Of a stretch of DNA of 64,000 nt, positions 52,574 to 62,181 are shown in pieces. Position numbers and translations under genes: made by a program. The stretch is taken from NCBI RefSeq assembly GCF_025515305.1, contig NZ_JAOPHT010000003.1, forward strand, positions 248,001-312,000, given 5' to 3'. Below the pieces are notes generated by a model, which was not told the origin of the DNA, did not search any database, and saw only the letters and a program-made list of their open reading frames with translations. Source of the DNA: Roseicyclus sediminis (GTDB lineage Bacteria > Pseudomonadota > Alphaproteobacteria > Rhodobacterales > Rhodobacteraceae). How positions within the stretch are numbered: the first letter of the stretch is position 1; each line of letters opens with the position of its first letter.

Positions 52574-53780
52574 GGTTGAGGAGCATGGGCCGGATCAGGA
52601 CGCCGGCAAGGCCGAGGCCGTCGATGCCCTGGTGATCGGCGCGGGGCCCGCGGGGCTGATGGCGGCCGAAACGCTGGCGCGCGCCGGGCGGCGCGTCGTG
52701 ATCGTGGAGGGCAAACCCAGCGCGGGGCGCAAGTTCCTGATGGCGGGGAAATCGGGGCTGAACCTCACCAGGGCCGAACCGCTGGAAGCGTTCGTCGCCG
52801 CCTATGGCTCTGCCGCCCCCTGGCTTCGCCCGATGCTCGAGGCATTCGGCCCGGAGGACGCCATCGCCTGGGCCGAAGGCTTGGGGCAGGAGGTGTTCAC
52901 CGGGTCGACCGGGCGGGTCTTTCCCAAGGTGATGAAGGCCTCGCCGCTTCTGCGGGCATGGCTGCGGAGGATCGGCGCGGAGATGCGCCTCGGCTGGCGC
53001 TGGACCGGCTGGGAAGAGGCGGCCTTCGCCTTCGACACCGGCGCGGGCCGGCGTCTGCTGAGCCCGCGCGTCACCGTCCTGGCGCTGGGCGGCGCAAGTT
53101 GGCGGCGGCTTGGATCGGATGGCGCCTGGGCACCTTTGCTTGCGGAAAAGAGCGTGGCGCTCGCGCCCTTCCGGCCGGCCAACATGGGTTTTGCCGTGCA
53201 CTGGTCGTCCCACATGGCGCCCCATTTCGGCCAGCCGCTGAAGGCCGTGCGCCTGATCGCGGGAGACCGGAAAGTCCGGGGCGAGGCGGTGATCTCGGCA
53301 CGCGGGATCGAAGGCGGCGGGGTCTACGCCGTCTCGGCCGATATCCGCGACGGCGCGCCCCTGGCGCTCGACCTCCTGGCCGACCGGGAGGAGGGCTGGG
53401 TCGCCGCGCGGCTTGCGGAGCGTCCGGCGAAACGCACCCTGTCGAAGCACCTCGCGCAGGCGCTGGGCCTCGATCCGCTCAAGCGCGCGCTCCTTCAGGA
53501 ATTCGGCCGTCCCTTGCCCGAGGGTCCCGCGTTGGCCGCGCTGCTCAAGGCGCTGCCCGTGCGCCACGAGGGCCCCCGGCCGATGGACGAGGCGATTTCC
53601 ACCGCCGGCGGGATCACGCGGGAGGCACTCGACCCGTCTCTCATGCTCAACGCACTGCCCGGCGTCTTCGCCGCGGGCGAAATGCTGGACTGGGAGGCGC
53701 CGACGGGCGGCTACCTCATCACCGGGTGCCTCGCCACGGGGCTATGGGCCGGACGCCACGCAGCGATGTGGAACGCCTGA
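52572..53780 (+). CDS. HI0933-type flavoprotein (NAD(P)/FAD-dependent oxidoreductase, TIGR03862-like)
   Basis: A 402-residue FAD protein. The dinucleotide-binding motif is 'DALVIGAGPAGLMAAETLARAG' followed by 'KPSAGRKFLMAGKSGLNLT', and the C-terminal 'GVFAAGEMLDWEAPTGGYLITGCLATG' carries the second FAD contact. These match the HI0933/TIGR03862 group of uncertain function. ATG 52572 shares CATG with the divergent HNH gene; a start at 52518 would add 18 residues overlapping that gene. Confidence 0.86.
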   Translation: MVEEHGPDQDAGKAEAVDALVIGAGPAGLMAAETLARAGRRVVIVEGKPSAGRKFLMAGKSGLNLTRAEPLEAFVAAYGSAAPWLRPMLEAFGPEDAIAWAEGLGQEVFTGSTGRVFPKVMKASPLLRAWLRRIGAEMRLGWRWTGWEEAAFAFDTGAGRRLLSPRVTVLALGGASWRRLGSDGAWAPLLAEKSVALAPFRPANMGFAVHWSSHMAPHFGQPLKAVRLIAGDRKVRGEAVISARGIEGGGVYAVSADIRDGAPLALDLLADREEGWVAARLAERPAKRTLSKHLAQALGLDPLKRALLQEFGRPLPEGPALAALLKALPVRHEGPRPMDEAISTAGGITREALDPSLMLNALPGVFAAGEMLDWEAPTGGYLITGCLATGLWAGRHAAMWNA

Positions 53781-53783
53781 GCC

Positions 53784-54371
53784 TCAGGCCTGAAGCGCAC
53801 GCTGGAAGGCGGCGCGGTCGCGCATCCGCCGCGCATGGTCGCGGAAGGGTTCCGTCACGGGGAAATTGGCGTTCACGGCCCAGCCCATGCAATGGGCAAG
53901 CAGGATGTCGGGGATCGTCACCTCCTCGCCCATCAGGAACGGCCCGTCCTCGGCCATGCGGGGCACGAATTTCTCCTGAGAGCGTTCGAATTCCCAGCGC
54001 AGGCTTTCCTTGATCTCGGGCACCCGATGCTCTTCCGGCAGGACGAAGCTGTGCCGCGCGGCGGTCCAGAGGGTGGCGTCGAACTCGTCCACGATGGCCT
54101 GTGTCAGGCTGTCCTGCCGGGCGCGATCGATCGTGCCGGGCGTGTGTGTCAGCGCCTGATGCCGGTCGCCGAGGAAGGTCATGATCGCCACCGAATCGGA
54201 GATCGGAACACCGTCGACGACAAGGACCGGAACCTTGCCCGCCGGGCTGAAGCGCAGCACCTCCTCCGAGCGGGGCGCGGCGGGGACATGCTCGTAGGGC
54301 ACGCCGATCTCCTCCAGCATCCACAGGACCCGGAGCGCGCGGCTCTTCACGTTGCCGATGAGCTGGTACAT
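53784..54371 (-). CDS. Glutathione S-transferase family protein
   Basis: A 195-residue protein with the GST layout: an N-terminal thioredoxin-like domain ('MYQLIGNVKSRALRVLWMLEEIGVPYE', then 'PAGKVPVLVVDGVPISDSVAIMTFL') and an all-helical C-terminal domain. The Ser in 'NVKSRALR' is a candidate catalytic residue. ATG 54371 begins the family-like start; upstream in-frame residues to 54416 are less likely. Its substrate is unknown. Confidence 0.88.
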   Translation of the reverse strand: MYQLIGNVKSRALRVLWMLEEIGVPYEHVPAAPRSEEVLRFSPAGKVPVLVVDGVPISDSVAIMTFLGDRHQALTHTPGTIDRARQDSLTQAIVDEFDATLWTAARHSFVLPEEHRVPEIKESLRWEFERSQEKFVPRMAEDGPFLMGEEVTIPDILLAHCMGWAVNANFPVTEPFRDHARRMRDRAAFQRALQA

Positions 54372-54441
54372 GCCTCGTTCTCCCCTTGCCGAACCTGCGC
54401 GCATATGGACGGCCAAGCCCGGCCGCCGTCAAGGACCGCCG

Positions 54442-55473
54442 CTAGCGCCGGCCCTGCGCGGACAGCATGGCGAGGCGGATGAGAGTGCGTTCCATCATCG
54501 CCATCTGAGGCGCCTCGGTCGAGGAGCGGAGCGCGAGGTCGGTCTCGACCAGCATGGAGATCGCGGTCTCCAGCTGAGCCCGACGCCAGCGCGAAAGCTG
54601 GCGTTTCAGCCGGTCGCGGCGCGGCCCGAAGACAGGCGGCCGTTGGGCCGAAAGCCCCGCCTCGGCGCCGCCGGGATGGCACGCGGCGGCGTGGAGCGCG
54701 CGGAAGTGGCGGAGCGCGGCGATGCACAACGTCACCGGCGCGACCCCCTGCGCCTTCAGCCGCGACAGGACCGGGCCGATGGTTTCGGACGCGGCCTCGG
54801 CGGTGGCGTGCAGGATATCGTCGAGCTCCGCCTCGCGCGACAGGGGCGCCACGGCTTCGAGGTCCGCGGGGGCGACCGGGGTCGCATCGCCGCGTTTGTA
54901 GAGGCCGAGCTTCTCGATCGTCTGCCGGAAGTCGCCGGCCGAAAGCGTGCGCGCAAGCGTCTCGAGGTCGGTCATCGCGGTCCGATCGACCTCTTCCACG
55001 CCCGCCGCGCGCAGAAGCTCTTCGATCTCGGCGCGGCCGGGCGGGTCGTCGTAGACGCCCGCGGCATAGGCCGTTTTCGACTCCTCGAAGACTTTCCTCA
55101 GTGCCGAGCGTTTCGGCAGGATCCCCGCGGTCACGACGATCTGGGCGTCGCCCGGTTTCCAGTCCGCCAGCGCCGCCGCGAAGACCGGCGCGAGGCCGTC
55201 AGTGGCCTGCTCGACCAGCACGGCGCGGGGTCCGGGGAAGAAACCCACCGCCTTGACCGCGTCGAGAAGCGCGGCCGCGTCGGACCTCAGATCCGCCGCC
55301 TGCATCCGCGCAAGCCGCATCTCGGCCTCCGCCTCGGGGCCCAGCAGCGCGCCGAGAACCCCGGTGCGCAGCTGCGTGACCCGCACCGCGTCCTCGCCGT
55401 AGATCAGGCAGCCCGCAGCCTTGGGGTCTGGATTTCGGAAATAGGCGCCGGCGTCTCGGGACGACAGCTTCAT
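54442..55473 (-). CDS. holA: DNA polymerase III delta subunit
   Basis: Clamp-loader subunit of 343 residues with the AAA+-like delta fold: 'CLIYGEDAVRVTQLRTGVLGALLGPEAEAEMRL' at the N terminus, 'PRAVLVEQATDG' and a helical C-terminal part. It is not an ATPase itself. ATG 55473 overlaps the lptE stop as ATGA, so it is the third gene of leuS-lptE-holA, a widespread order. Confidence 0.9.
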   Translation of the reverse strand: MKLSSRDAGAYFRNPDPKAAGCLIYGEDAVRVTQLRTGVLGALLGPEAEAEMRLARMQAADLRSDAAALLDAVKAVGFFPGPRAVLVEQATDGLAPVFAAALADWKPGDAQIVVTAGILPKRSALRKVFEESKTAYAAGVYDDPPGRAEIEELLRAAGVEEVDRTAMTDLETLARTLSAGDFRQTIEKLGLYKRGDATPVAPADLEAVAPLSREAELDDILHATAEAASETIGPVLSRLKAQGVAPVTLCIAALRHFRALHAAACHPGGAEAGLSAQRPPVFGPRRDRLKRQLSRWRRAQLETAISMLVETDLALRSSTEAPQMAMMERTLIRLAMLSAQGRR

Positions 55474-55961
55474 GACCAGTTGCCGGCCCCGGTCAGAAGC
55501 CGCGACACGATCTGGTCGGCCAGCGCGATCATCAGGCGTTGCTCGGCGTCGCGCCGCGCGGCGGTCGTGGCGACCGGGGAGCCCGAGCTTGCGAAGGCCG
55601 TGAAGGTCGAGACCTCGCCCGCCTGTACCTGAACGCCGGTCGCGATCTCGGTCACGGTATAGGCGATGCTGCCGGTGATGGTGATGCGGTTGATGTCGTC
55701 GGTATCGCTGAGCGCCAGCGCCGAGTCGGTCGTCGCGATGGAGTAGTCCAGGAGGTAGGCCGCGCCATCGGCACGCCCGATCCTGTCCTCGAGCCGCGCC
55801 ACGAGGCTGAAGGCCAGCGCATCGTCAGGCTCCGCGAAGGCGATACGTCCGCGCACGGTGCCGCCGGTGCCGCCGGGCGCGTAGACCGGCGTGAACCCGC
55901 AGGCCGCGAGCGGAAGCGCGCAGAGAAGCGCAAGGAAACTGCGGCGGTCAGACGACGACAT
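55470..55961 (-). CDS. lptE: LPS assembly outer-membrane lipoprotein LptE
   Basis: A 163-residue lipoprotein forming the plug of the LptD barrel for LPS export. The signal peptide ends in the lipobox 'PLAAC' with C21, and '[10 protein letters not shown]' follows. Several 'LEDRIG...YLLDYSI' strands match the LptE family in style. ATG 55961 overlaps the end of leuS by 14 bases. Confidence 0.88.
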   Translation of the reverse strand: MSSSDRRSFLALLCALPLAACGFTPVYAPGGTGGTVRGRIAFAEPDDALAFSLVARLEDRIGRADGAAYLLDYSIATTDSALALSDTDDINRITITGSIAYTVTEIATGVQVQAGEVSTFTAFASSGSPVATTAARRDAEQRLMIALADQIVSRLLTGAGNWS

Positions 55962-58515
55962 TCACGATCCGTCCCGGCACGACGATCACCTTCTTCGGCA
56001 CCCCGCCATCGAGGGCCTTGACCACAGCGTCGTCCGCCAGCGCGGTCTTTTCAACCTCTTCCTTCGACGCGTCCTTCGCCACCGTGATCTCGGACCGGCG
56101 CTTGCCGTTGACCTGGATCGGAAGCGTGACGGTATCGGAGACCAGCATCGCCTCGTCCGCGACGGGCCAGGGTGCATCGGCGATCAGGCCCTCGCCGCCC
56201 AGCAGGTGCCAGATTTCCTCGGACAGGTGCGGGGTCATCGGCGACATCAGCTGCGCCAGCGTCCGCATCGCGGCGCGCTTCGCCTCCGCGCCGGCCTGCG
56301 ACTTCGCCAGGGTGTTGGTAAAGGCGTAAAGCTTCGCGATGGCGGCGTTGAAGCCGAAGCTCTCGATCCCGGCGGTGACGTCGAAGATCGTCCTGTGCAT
56401 CTCGCGCAGGAGGGGCTCGTCGGCTTCATGCGGGCCCGCTTCGGACGCGGCGATCTCGGTAGCGATGCGGTGCACGCGGGCAAGGTGCCGGTTCGCGGCC
56501 TCGGCGCCGGACGCCGTCCATTCGACGTCGCGCTCGGGCGGGCTGTCGCTCAGGACGAACCAGCGCGCTGTGTCGGCGCCGTAGGTCTGGATGATGTTCA
56601 CCGGATCGACGACGTTCTTCTTGGATTTCGACATCTTGGCGGAGGGGATGACCTCCACCTCCTCGCCGGTCGCACCGAGCCGCGCGCCCGATTCGTGGAT
56701 CTCCACATCCTCGGGGAAGTGGTAGACCGGCCGGTCGTTCTCGTCCCGCGTGACGTAGATCGCGTGTGTGACCATGCCTTGCGTGAAAAGCGCATCGAAC
56801 GGTTCCTTGCACTTCTCGGGCAGGTGGCCCGTCAGGTGCATCGCGCGGGCGAAGAACCGGGAGTAGAGAAGGTGCAGGATCGCGTGCTCGATCCCGCCGA
56901 TATACTGGTCGACGTTCATCCAGTATTCGGCCTCGGCGACATCGGTCGGCGTGTCCGCGCGGGGCGCGGTGAAACGGGCGAAGTACCACGACGAATCGAC
57001 GAAGGTGTCCATCGTGTCGGTTTCGCGCTTCGCGGGTTTGCCGCAGCGCGGGCAAGGCACGTCGCGCCAGGTCGGGTGCCGGTCGAGCGGGTTGCCGGGG
57101 ACGTCGAAGCTCACGTCCTTGGGCAGTTCGACGGGCAGGTTCTCCTTCTTCTCGGGAACGACGCCGCACTCCTCGCAATGCACCACGGGAATCGGGCAGC
57201 CCCAGTAGCGCTGACGCGAAAGACCCCAGTCGCGCAGGCGGAACTTGGTCACGCCGTGGCCGACGCCCTTGCCCTCGCAGAAGCGAATCGCGGCGTCGAT
57301 GGCCTCCTCGCCGGTGGCCTCGTCGTTCCAGTCGAAGGCGAGCTTCCAGTGCACCTTCTCGGACTTCGGCGGCACGTAGGCCTCGCCGCCATCCTCGGGC
57401 TTCACGTGGTCGCCCTTCAGCGGCACGAAGGTCGAAACGATGTCGAGCCCGTACTTCCGCGCGAAATCGAGGTCGCGCTGGTCGTGCGCGGGGCACCCGA
57501 AGATCGCGCCGGTGCCGTAGTCCATCAGGATGAAGTTGGCGATGTAGACCGGCAGTTCCCAGGAGGTGTCGAAGGGATGGCGGCACGTCAGACCCGTGTC
57601 GTAGCCCAGCTTCTCGGCCTTCTCGATGGCTTCTTCGGTCGTCCCGCCGCGCCGGGCCTCGGCACAGAAGGCGGCGACCTTGGGGTCGTGCGCCTCCAGT
57701 TCCTTGGCGATGGGGTGATCGGGAGAGATGCCGATGAAGGACGCGCCGAGCAGGGTATCGGGCCGCGTCGTGTAGACCTCGATCCGGTCGTGGCCGCGCG
57801 TCGGCTCCACCAGCCCGAAGGCGAATTGCAGGCCGCGGGATTTGCCGATCCAGTTGGCCTGCATCAGCTTCACCTTGGCGGGCCAGTCGTCCAGCCGGTC
57901 CAGCGCGTCCAGAAGCTCTTCGGAATAGTCGGAGATCTTGAAGAACCACTGCGTCAGTTCCCGCCGCTCGACCTCGGCGCCCGAGCGCCAGCCGCGACCG
58001 TCGATCACCTGCTCGTTGGCGAGCACGGTCATGTCCACGGGGTCCCAGTTCACCACCGCGTTGCGGCGATAGACGAGGCCCTTTTCGAGGAAATCGAGAA
58101 AAAGCGCCTGCTGCTGGCCGTAATATTCCGGGTCGCAGGTGGCGAACATGCGCGACCAGTCGAGGCCGAAGCCCAGCGGCTTCATCTGCGCGACCATCGT
58201 GTCGATGTTCTGGTAGGTCCAGTCGGCCGGGTGGCCGCCGTTCTCCATCGCGGCGTTCTCGGCGGGCATCCCGAAGGCGTCGAAGCCCATGGGGTGCAGC
58301 ACGTTGTGCCCCGTCGACTTCTTGTAGCGCGCGATGACGTCGCCCATCGTGTAGTTGCGCACATGCCCGATATGGATGCGTCCCGACGGGTAGGGGAACA
58401 TCTCCAGCACGTAGTACTTGGGCTTGTCCGCGGTGCGCGTGGCAAGGAACGTCCCGGCCTCGTCCCAGGCCTGTTGCCACTTCGGTTCCAGCGTCGCGGG
58501 GTCGTAGCGGGACAT
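55948..58515 (-). CDS. leuS: Leucyl-tRNA synthetase
   Basis: Class I aminoacyl-tRNA synthetase of 855 residues. The HIGH motif is in '[15 protein letters not shown]', the KMSKS motif in '[13 protein letters not shown]', and the editing domain contains '[20 protein letters not shown]'. The zinc-like cysteines are in 'VHCEECGV' and 'CPRCGKP'. Length is normal. ATG 58515 follows AGGAACC. A hairpin just upstream ends the preceding DUF3576 gene. Confidence 0.97.
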   Translation of the reverse strand: MSRYDPATLEPKWQQAWDEAGTFLATRTADKPKYYVLEMFPYPSGRIHIGHVRNYTMGDVIARYKKSTGHNVLHPMGFDAFGMPAENAAMENGGHPADWTYQNIDTMVAQMKPLGFGLDWSRMFATCDPEYYGQQQALFLDFLEKGLVYRRNAVVNWDPVDMTVLANEQVIDGRGWRSGAEVERRELTQWFFKISDYSEELLDALDRLDDWPAKVKLMQANWIGKSRGLQFAFGLVEPTRGHDRIEVYTTRPDTLLGASFIGISPDHPIAKELEAHDPKVAAFCAEARRGGTTEEAIEKAEKLGYDTGLTCRHPFDTSWELPVYIANFILMDYGTGAIFGCPAHDQRDLDFARKYGLDIVSTFVPLKGDHVKPEDGGEAYVPPKSEKVHWKLAFDWNDEATGEEAIDAAIRFCEGKGVGHGVTKFRLRDWGLSRQRYWGCPIPVVHCEECGVVPEKKENLPVELPKDVSFDVPGNPLDRHPTWRDVPCPRCGKPAKRETDTMDTFVDSSWYFARFTAPRADTPTDVAEAEYWMNVDQYIGGIEHAILHLLYSRFFARAMHLTGHLPEKCKEPFDALFTQGMVTHAIYVTRDENDRPVYHFPEDVEIHESGARLGATGEEVEVIPSAKMSKSKKNVVDPVNIIQTYGADTARWFVLSDSPPERDVEWTASGAEAANRHLARVHRIATEIAASEAGPHEADEPLLREMHRTIFDVTAGIESFGFNAAIAKLYAFTNTLAKSQAGAEAKRAAMRTLAQLMSPMTPHLSEEIWHLLGGEGLIADAPWPVADEAMLVSDTVTLPIQVNGKRRSEITVAKDASKEEVEKTALADDAVVKALDGGVPKKVIVVPGRIVNVVV

Positions 58516-58543
58516 CTTTTCGGTTCCTCGGGAGAAAGCAAAA

Positions 58544-58565
58544 CGCCGGGCGAGAAGGCCCGGCG
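58544..58565 (-). terminator. Intrinsic terminator of the DUF3576 gene
   Basis: CGCCGGGC (58544-58551) pairs with GCCCGGCG (58558-58565) around GAGAAG. Read on the minus strand it is followed by TTTTGC. It lies between the DUF3576 gene and leuS, which points to separate transcripts. Confidence 0.7.
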
Positions 58566-58593
58566 CGTGTTTAAGGGCCCACGGATGACGGGT

Positions 58594-59094
58594 CTAGAGC
58601 CCGCCGTCGCGGATGCGAAGCTGGCGTGCGCGGGTGAGGATGGCATCCTCGATCTGGCGCGCGGTCTCGCGGCTGACGGCGCCGTTGCGCGATTGCAGTG
58701 CCACGCGGAGCGAGCGGGCCTCGAGCGCGGGATCGGTCACGAAGACCGTCGCGCGATAGGCCTGCCCGCCACCCGGCGGCGTTCCGTAGCCATAAGAGAT
58801 CACGCCCGAAAACGGATCCGCGGCCTCGATCGGCATGAAGTCGAGAATTTCCAGCGAGGCCTGCCAGAGGTAGCGGTTCACCTCAACCGTGACGTTCGGG
58901 TCGTCGCGGTTCGAGAACAGGTCCCAGATCGTGTCGCGGTCGCGGGGGGCGAGCGCGCCGGCGTCTTCCAGCTGGCGCCGCGTCTCGGGATCCATCTCGT
59001 TCTGGCCGAACCCGGTGCCGCAGCCTGCGAGAAGCCCGAGCGAAAGGAGGCCCGCGGTCACGATCCTGATGCGTCCGATTGCATGTTTCGTCAT
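58594..59094 (-). CDS. DUF3576 lipoprotein
   Basis: A 166-residue lipoprotein with lipobox 'LLAGC' (C25), matching the alphaproteobacterial DUF3576 family ('RYLWQASLEILDFMPIEAADPFSGVISYGYGTPPGG'). The function is unknown; it is probably anchored in the outer membrane. ATG 59094 follows CCGGAAACC; a start at 59121 adds nine residues. It is monocistronic to judge by the terminator following. Confidence 0.82.
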   Translation of the reverse strand: MTKHAIGRIRIVTAGLLSLGLLAGCGTGFGQNEMDPETRRQLEDAGALAPRDRDTIWDLFSNRDDPNVTVEVNRYLWQASLEILDFMPIEAADPFSGVISYGYGTPPGGGQAYRATVFVTDPALEARSLRVALQSRNGAVSRETARQIEDAILTRARQLRIRDGGL

Positions 59095-59121
59095 GGTTTC
59101 CGGCCCCGGATGTCCCGTCAT

Positions 59122-59801
59122 TCGCGGCCCTAGCTACAGAAGCGGCCGTTTGGCGGCAAGGGGCCAGTGCCGTCTGCACATGGCAGCCGACCGTCCTTGT
59201 CCCCGCGCGCGGGGCGCGGAAAGGATACGGAGACCGGTCGTAGGGGCCCCTCGGACGGGGACATTGACGCCCTCCCGGCCCACCCGGATCGCGATGAATG
59301 AGCGTACTATATGGAGTCGTGCGCGAACGCTCCCGGCCCGGGCGGCCCGCCGTCCGCCAGGCGCCTTCCCGGGGAGATGGAGCGGCGCGCCGGGCCGAAC
59401 GCCCCAGAAGCATGGGGTCAGGCGAGGCGTCGAATCGAACCCGGTCGTCCGCCATGGCGTCGGCGGAGGCACCGGGCCACGCATCGCGGCCGGGCGTGCC
59501 GCCTTGTGCCGCGCGGGATGGAATCGCTGAATGCGGTGCGTCCTGTCACTCCGCGAAGCCGCCCATGCGCGGGCCTGCACATGCTTGGCCGGCAGAGCTC
59601 CGGTGCCCGTTCTTTCCCGTTTGGCCCAACAGGATAAGCGGCCTGACAGGTGTGTGACATGTCTGCACCACGACTCCCACAACATGCCCGGCCCCTCCGC
59701 CGCTTCCTTGCAATCAAGTCCCCCACGAGCGACAGAAGGGCATACTCAATTCGGATCTCCGTCTTGAGGTGCACCTTCAAAGTGAACACGAGGGAAAAAC
59801 C
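59122..59801. other. 680-base gap upstream of the first porin gene, no gene recognised
   Basis: Open frames on both strands here have arginine- and proline-rich translations without motifs, typical of GC-rich noncoding or shadow frames. No tRNA or T-run terminator was found. Part must hold the porin promoter, but no convincing -35/-10 pair was identified; a weak CATACT element lies at 59741-59746. Confidence 0.4.
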
Positions 59802-60848
59802 ATGAAAAAGGTTCTCTTCGCTACGACTGCCCTTGTGGCGACCGCTGGCGTAGCATCCGCCGACATCGCCCTGAGCGGTGTGGCGCAGATGGGCATCCAG
59901 GGTGGCTCCGGCAACGCCACCACCCAGTTCGTCCAGGATATCGACGTCACCTTCACCATGTCGGGCACCGCCGACAACGGCCTGACCTTCGGCGCCGCAA
60001 TCGACCTTGACGAGAACGCAGCAGGCGTCGGCACCGACGACGCTGGTGTTGCGATCTTCATCTCGGGCGACTTCGGCACCCTGACGATGGGCGACACCGA
60101 TGGCGCGCTTGACTGGGCGATGACGGAAGTCAACGTCGCAGGCGGCTCGATCAACGACGACGAAACCACGCACCGCGGCTTCAGCGGCAACGCATGGCTC
60201 GACGGCCACTACGACGGTCAGATCCTCCGCTACGACTACTCCTTCGGCGACTTCGCCGTCGCGATCTCGGTCGAGCAGGACGACAACACGACCGTTCAGG
60301 GCATCGCGTTCAACATCCCGAACGCACTCGGCTCGAACAACGCTGTCGACGCTGACCCGGTCTGGGGCCTCGGCGCCCGCTACCGCGGCATGTTCGCAGG
60401 CGGTTCGTTCGGCGTCGGCATTGGTTACCAGTTCACCAATGACGGCCTCGACAACGACGGCGGCGCAACCAACGGCGTTTCCGTCACCGGTCTGTCGGCC
60501 AACGTTGCTCTCGACTCGGGCTTCTCGGCAGCTGTGAACTACTCGATGGTCGAAATCGACGGCGCCAACAACGACGGCACCCACTTCGGCATCGGTGTGG
60601 GCTACACCTTCGACGCGATCACGGTTGGCGCGAACTACGGTTCGTTCGACTGGGATACGGGTGCGTTCGACGGCGACAACAACGGCTACGGCCTTGCCGC
60701 AGTCTACGACTTCGGTGGCGGCCTGACGGCTCACCTCGGCTACGGCTGGAGCGAGACGACTGCTGTGAACAACTCGGCAGCCGGTCAGGCAGCCGCGGTT
60801 CTCGGCTCGGCCAGCACCTGGTCGCTCGGCCTGAGCATGTCCTTCTGA
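59802..60848 (+). CDS. Outer-membrane porin, first of two tandem copies
   Basis: A 348-residue porin. A signal peptide (residues 1-20, ending 'AGVASA') precedes a beta-barrel with the terminal phenylalanine ('LGLSMSF') needed for barrel assembly. 'NGLTFGAAIDLDENAAGVGTDDAGVAIFISGDFGTLTMG' is the Rhodobacteraceae porin start. Ala codons GCA and ordered codon choice differ from the neighbours, as for highly expressed genes. ATG 59802 is preceded by a purine-rich GAGGGAAAAACC. It is followed by a perfect terminator and by a paralogue. Confidence 0.93.
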   Translation: MKKVLFATTALVATAGVASADIALSGVAQMGIQGGSGNATTQFVQDIDVTFTMSGTADNGLTFGAAIDLDENAAGVGTDDAGVAIFISGDFGTLTMGDTDGALDWAMTEVNVAGGSINDDETTHRGFSGNAWLDGHYDGQILRYDYSFGDFAVAISVEQDDNTTVQGIAFNIPNALGSNNAVDADPVWGLGARYRGMFAGGSFGVGIGYQFTNDGLDNDGGATNGVSVTGLSANVALDSGFSAAVNYSMVEIDGANNDGTHFGIGVGYTFDAITVGANYGSFDWDTGAFDGDNNGYGLAAVYDFGGGLTAHLGYGWSETTAVNNSAAGQAAAVLGSASTWSLGLSMSF

Positions 60849-60875
60849 TCCAACCGGATCAAACGGCACCACGGA

Positions 60876-60905
60876 AAGAGCGGGCCACTGCGCCCGCTCT
60901 TTTCA
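60876..60905 (+). terminator. Intrinsic terminator of the first porin gene
   Basis: AAAGAGCGGGC (60876-60886) pairs perfectly with GCCCGCTCTTT (60893-60903) around a six-base loop, with TTTTC at the end. It matches the terminator of the second porin closely. Confidence 0.9.
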
Positions 60906-61039
60906 CTTCAGACGACCCTGACCCAGGCCTCGTCGAACCACACTCACACGACCGCAGGTCCAGCCGCCCGACCGGGACATGAGCAGGACCACACGAAACA
61001 TTCCGGCCATCGCACCGGTACCCGACTGGAGACTGAACC

Positions 61040-62071
61040 ATGAAAAGACTGTTGCTTGCTTCTTCCGCACTTGTCGCGTCCGCGGGCATCGCCTCTGCCG
61101 ATATCGCACTCAGCGGTATGGCCCAGATGGGTCTTCAGGGTGGTTCCGGGAACGTAACGACCCAGTTCGTGCAGGACATCGACGTCACCTTCACCATGTC
61201 GGGCACGGCCGATAACGGCCTGACCTTCGGCGCCGCGATCGACCTCGACGAGAACGCAGCGGGTGTCGGCACGAACGACGCCGGCGTCGCGATCTTCATC
61301 TCGGGCGACTTCGGCACCCTGACGATGGGCGACACCGACGGCGCGCTCGACTGGGCGATGCAGGAAGTCGACTTCAACGGCGCGGCGTCGATCAACGACA
61401 ACCACACCACCCATGGTGGCTTCAACGGCAACGCCGGCCTGGACGGTCTCTATGACGGCCAGGTCCTGCGCTACGACTATGCCTTCGGCAACGGTTTCGC
61501 CGTCGCGATCTCGGTCGAGCAGGACGACGACGCCAACGGCAACGCCGCACCGCCCTACGGCGTCCCGGCGCACGTCAACGCGGATAACCTGACCGGCGAC
61601 CCGATCTGGGGCCTCGGCCTGCGCTATGGCAACAGCATCTCCGGCGGCAGCTACACCGTCGGCCTCGGCTGGCAGTCGGTCGACGACGCCGATCCGGTCG
61701 CAGCCGGCAACCAGGGTGTGACGATCACCGGCCTGTCCTTCGCGCTCGCGCTCGACTCGGGCCTGTCCGCCGCGGCGAACTACTCGATCGTCGACACCTT
61801 CCTCGGCGACGGCACCCACTGGGCCATCGGCGCAAGCTACACCTTCGACGCCATCACCGTGCACGCCAACTACGGCGCCTACGACTTCGATCCGACCGCT
61901 GGTGCGCCGGACTCGAACGGCTACGGCCTGTCGGCGGCCTATGATTTCGGTGGCGGCCTGTCGGCGCATCTCGGCTACGGCTGGGGCGAGAACACCGCCG
62001 TCAACACGGCGGCCGGCGCGGCTCTCGGCTCGAGCAGCACGTGGTCCTTCGGCCTCAACATGGCATTCTAA
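61040..62071 (+). CDS. Outer-membrane porin, second of two tandem copies
   Basis: A 343-residue paralogue of the preceding porin. A signal peptide ends near residue 21 ('AGIASA'), and the N- and C-terminal thirds are almost the same as in the first copy ('DVTFTMSGTADNGLTFGAAIDLDENAAG', 'GYGLSAAYDFGGGLSAHLGYGW'). The middle (about 120-230) is diverged. The C terminus is the phenylalanine of 'GLNMAF'. Different loops suggest different permeability or phage and antibody exposure. Each copy has its own terminator, so they can be expressed independently. Confidence 0.93.
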   Translation: MKRLLLASSALVASAGIASADIALSGMAQMGLQGGSGNVTTQFVQDIDVTFTMSGTADNGLTFGAAIDLDENAAGVGTNDAGVAIFISGDFGTLTMGDTDGALDWAMQEVDFNGAASINDNHTTHGGFNGNAGLDGLYDGQVLRYDYAFGNGFAVAISVEQDDDANGNAAPPYGVPAHVNADNLTGDPIWGLGLRYGNSISGGSYTVGLGWQSVDDADPVAAGNQGVTITGLSFALALDSGLSAAANYSIVDTFLGDGTHWAIGASYTFDAITVHANYGAYDFDPTAGAPDSNGYGLSAAYDFGGGLSAHLGYGWGENTAVNTAAGAALGSSSTWSFGLNMAF

Positions 62072-62097
62072 ACACAAGTACAGTGTGTTAAGGATGG

Positions 62098-62124
62098 AAG
62101 AGCGGGCCTTGCGCCCGCTCTTTT
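62098..62124 (+). terminator. Intrinsic terminator of the second porin gene
   Basis: AAGAGCGGGC (62098-62107) pairs perfectly with GCCCGCTCTT (62113-62122) around a five-base loop, followed by TTC. The stem sequence equals that of the first porin's terminator. Confidence 0.88.
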
Positions 62125-62181
62125 CGCATAAAGCAGGAGCACGGCAAACGTGCCCGCGAGCAGCAATGAGGCAACAAGAAC

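Noticed and set aside
55891-59133. 1080-residue plus-strand frame antisense to leuS
   Set aside because: Arginine/histidine-rich translation without motifs; leuS on the other strand is certain.
59428-59446. T-arm-like sequence (GGTTCGATTC on the minus strand) suggesting a tRNA
   Set aside because: The flanking bases do not form the T-stem and no acceptor or anticodon arms were found.
59134-59685. 183-residue minus-strand frame in the gap before the porin
   Set aside because: No ribosome site, no recognisable domain, and composition like a GC-driven random frame.
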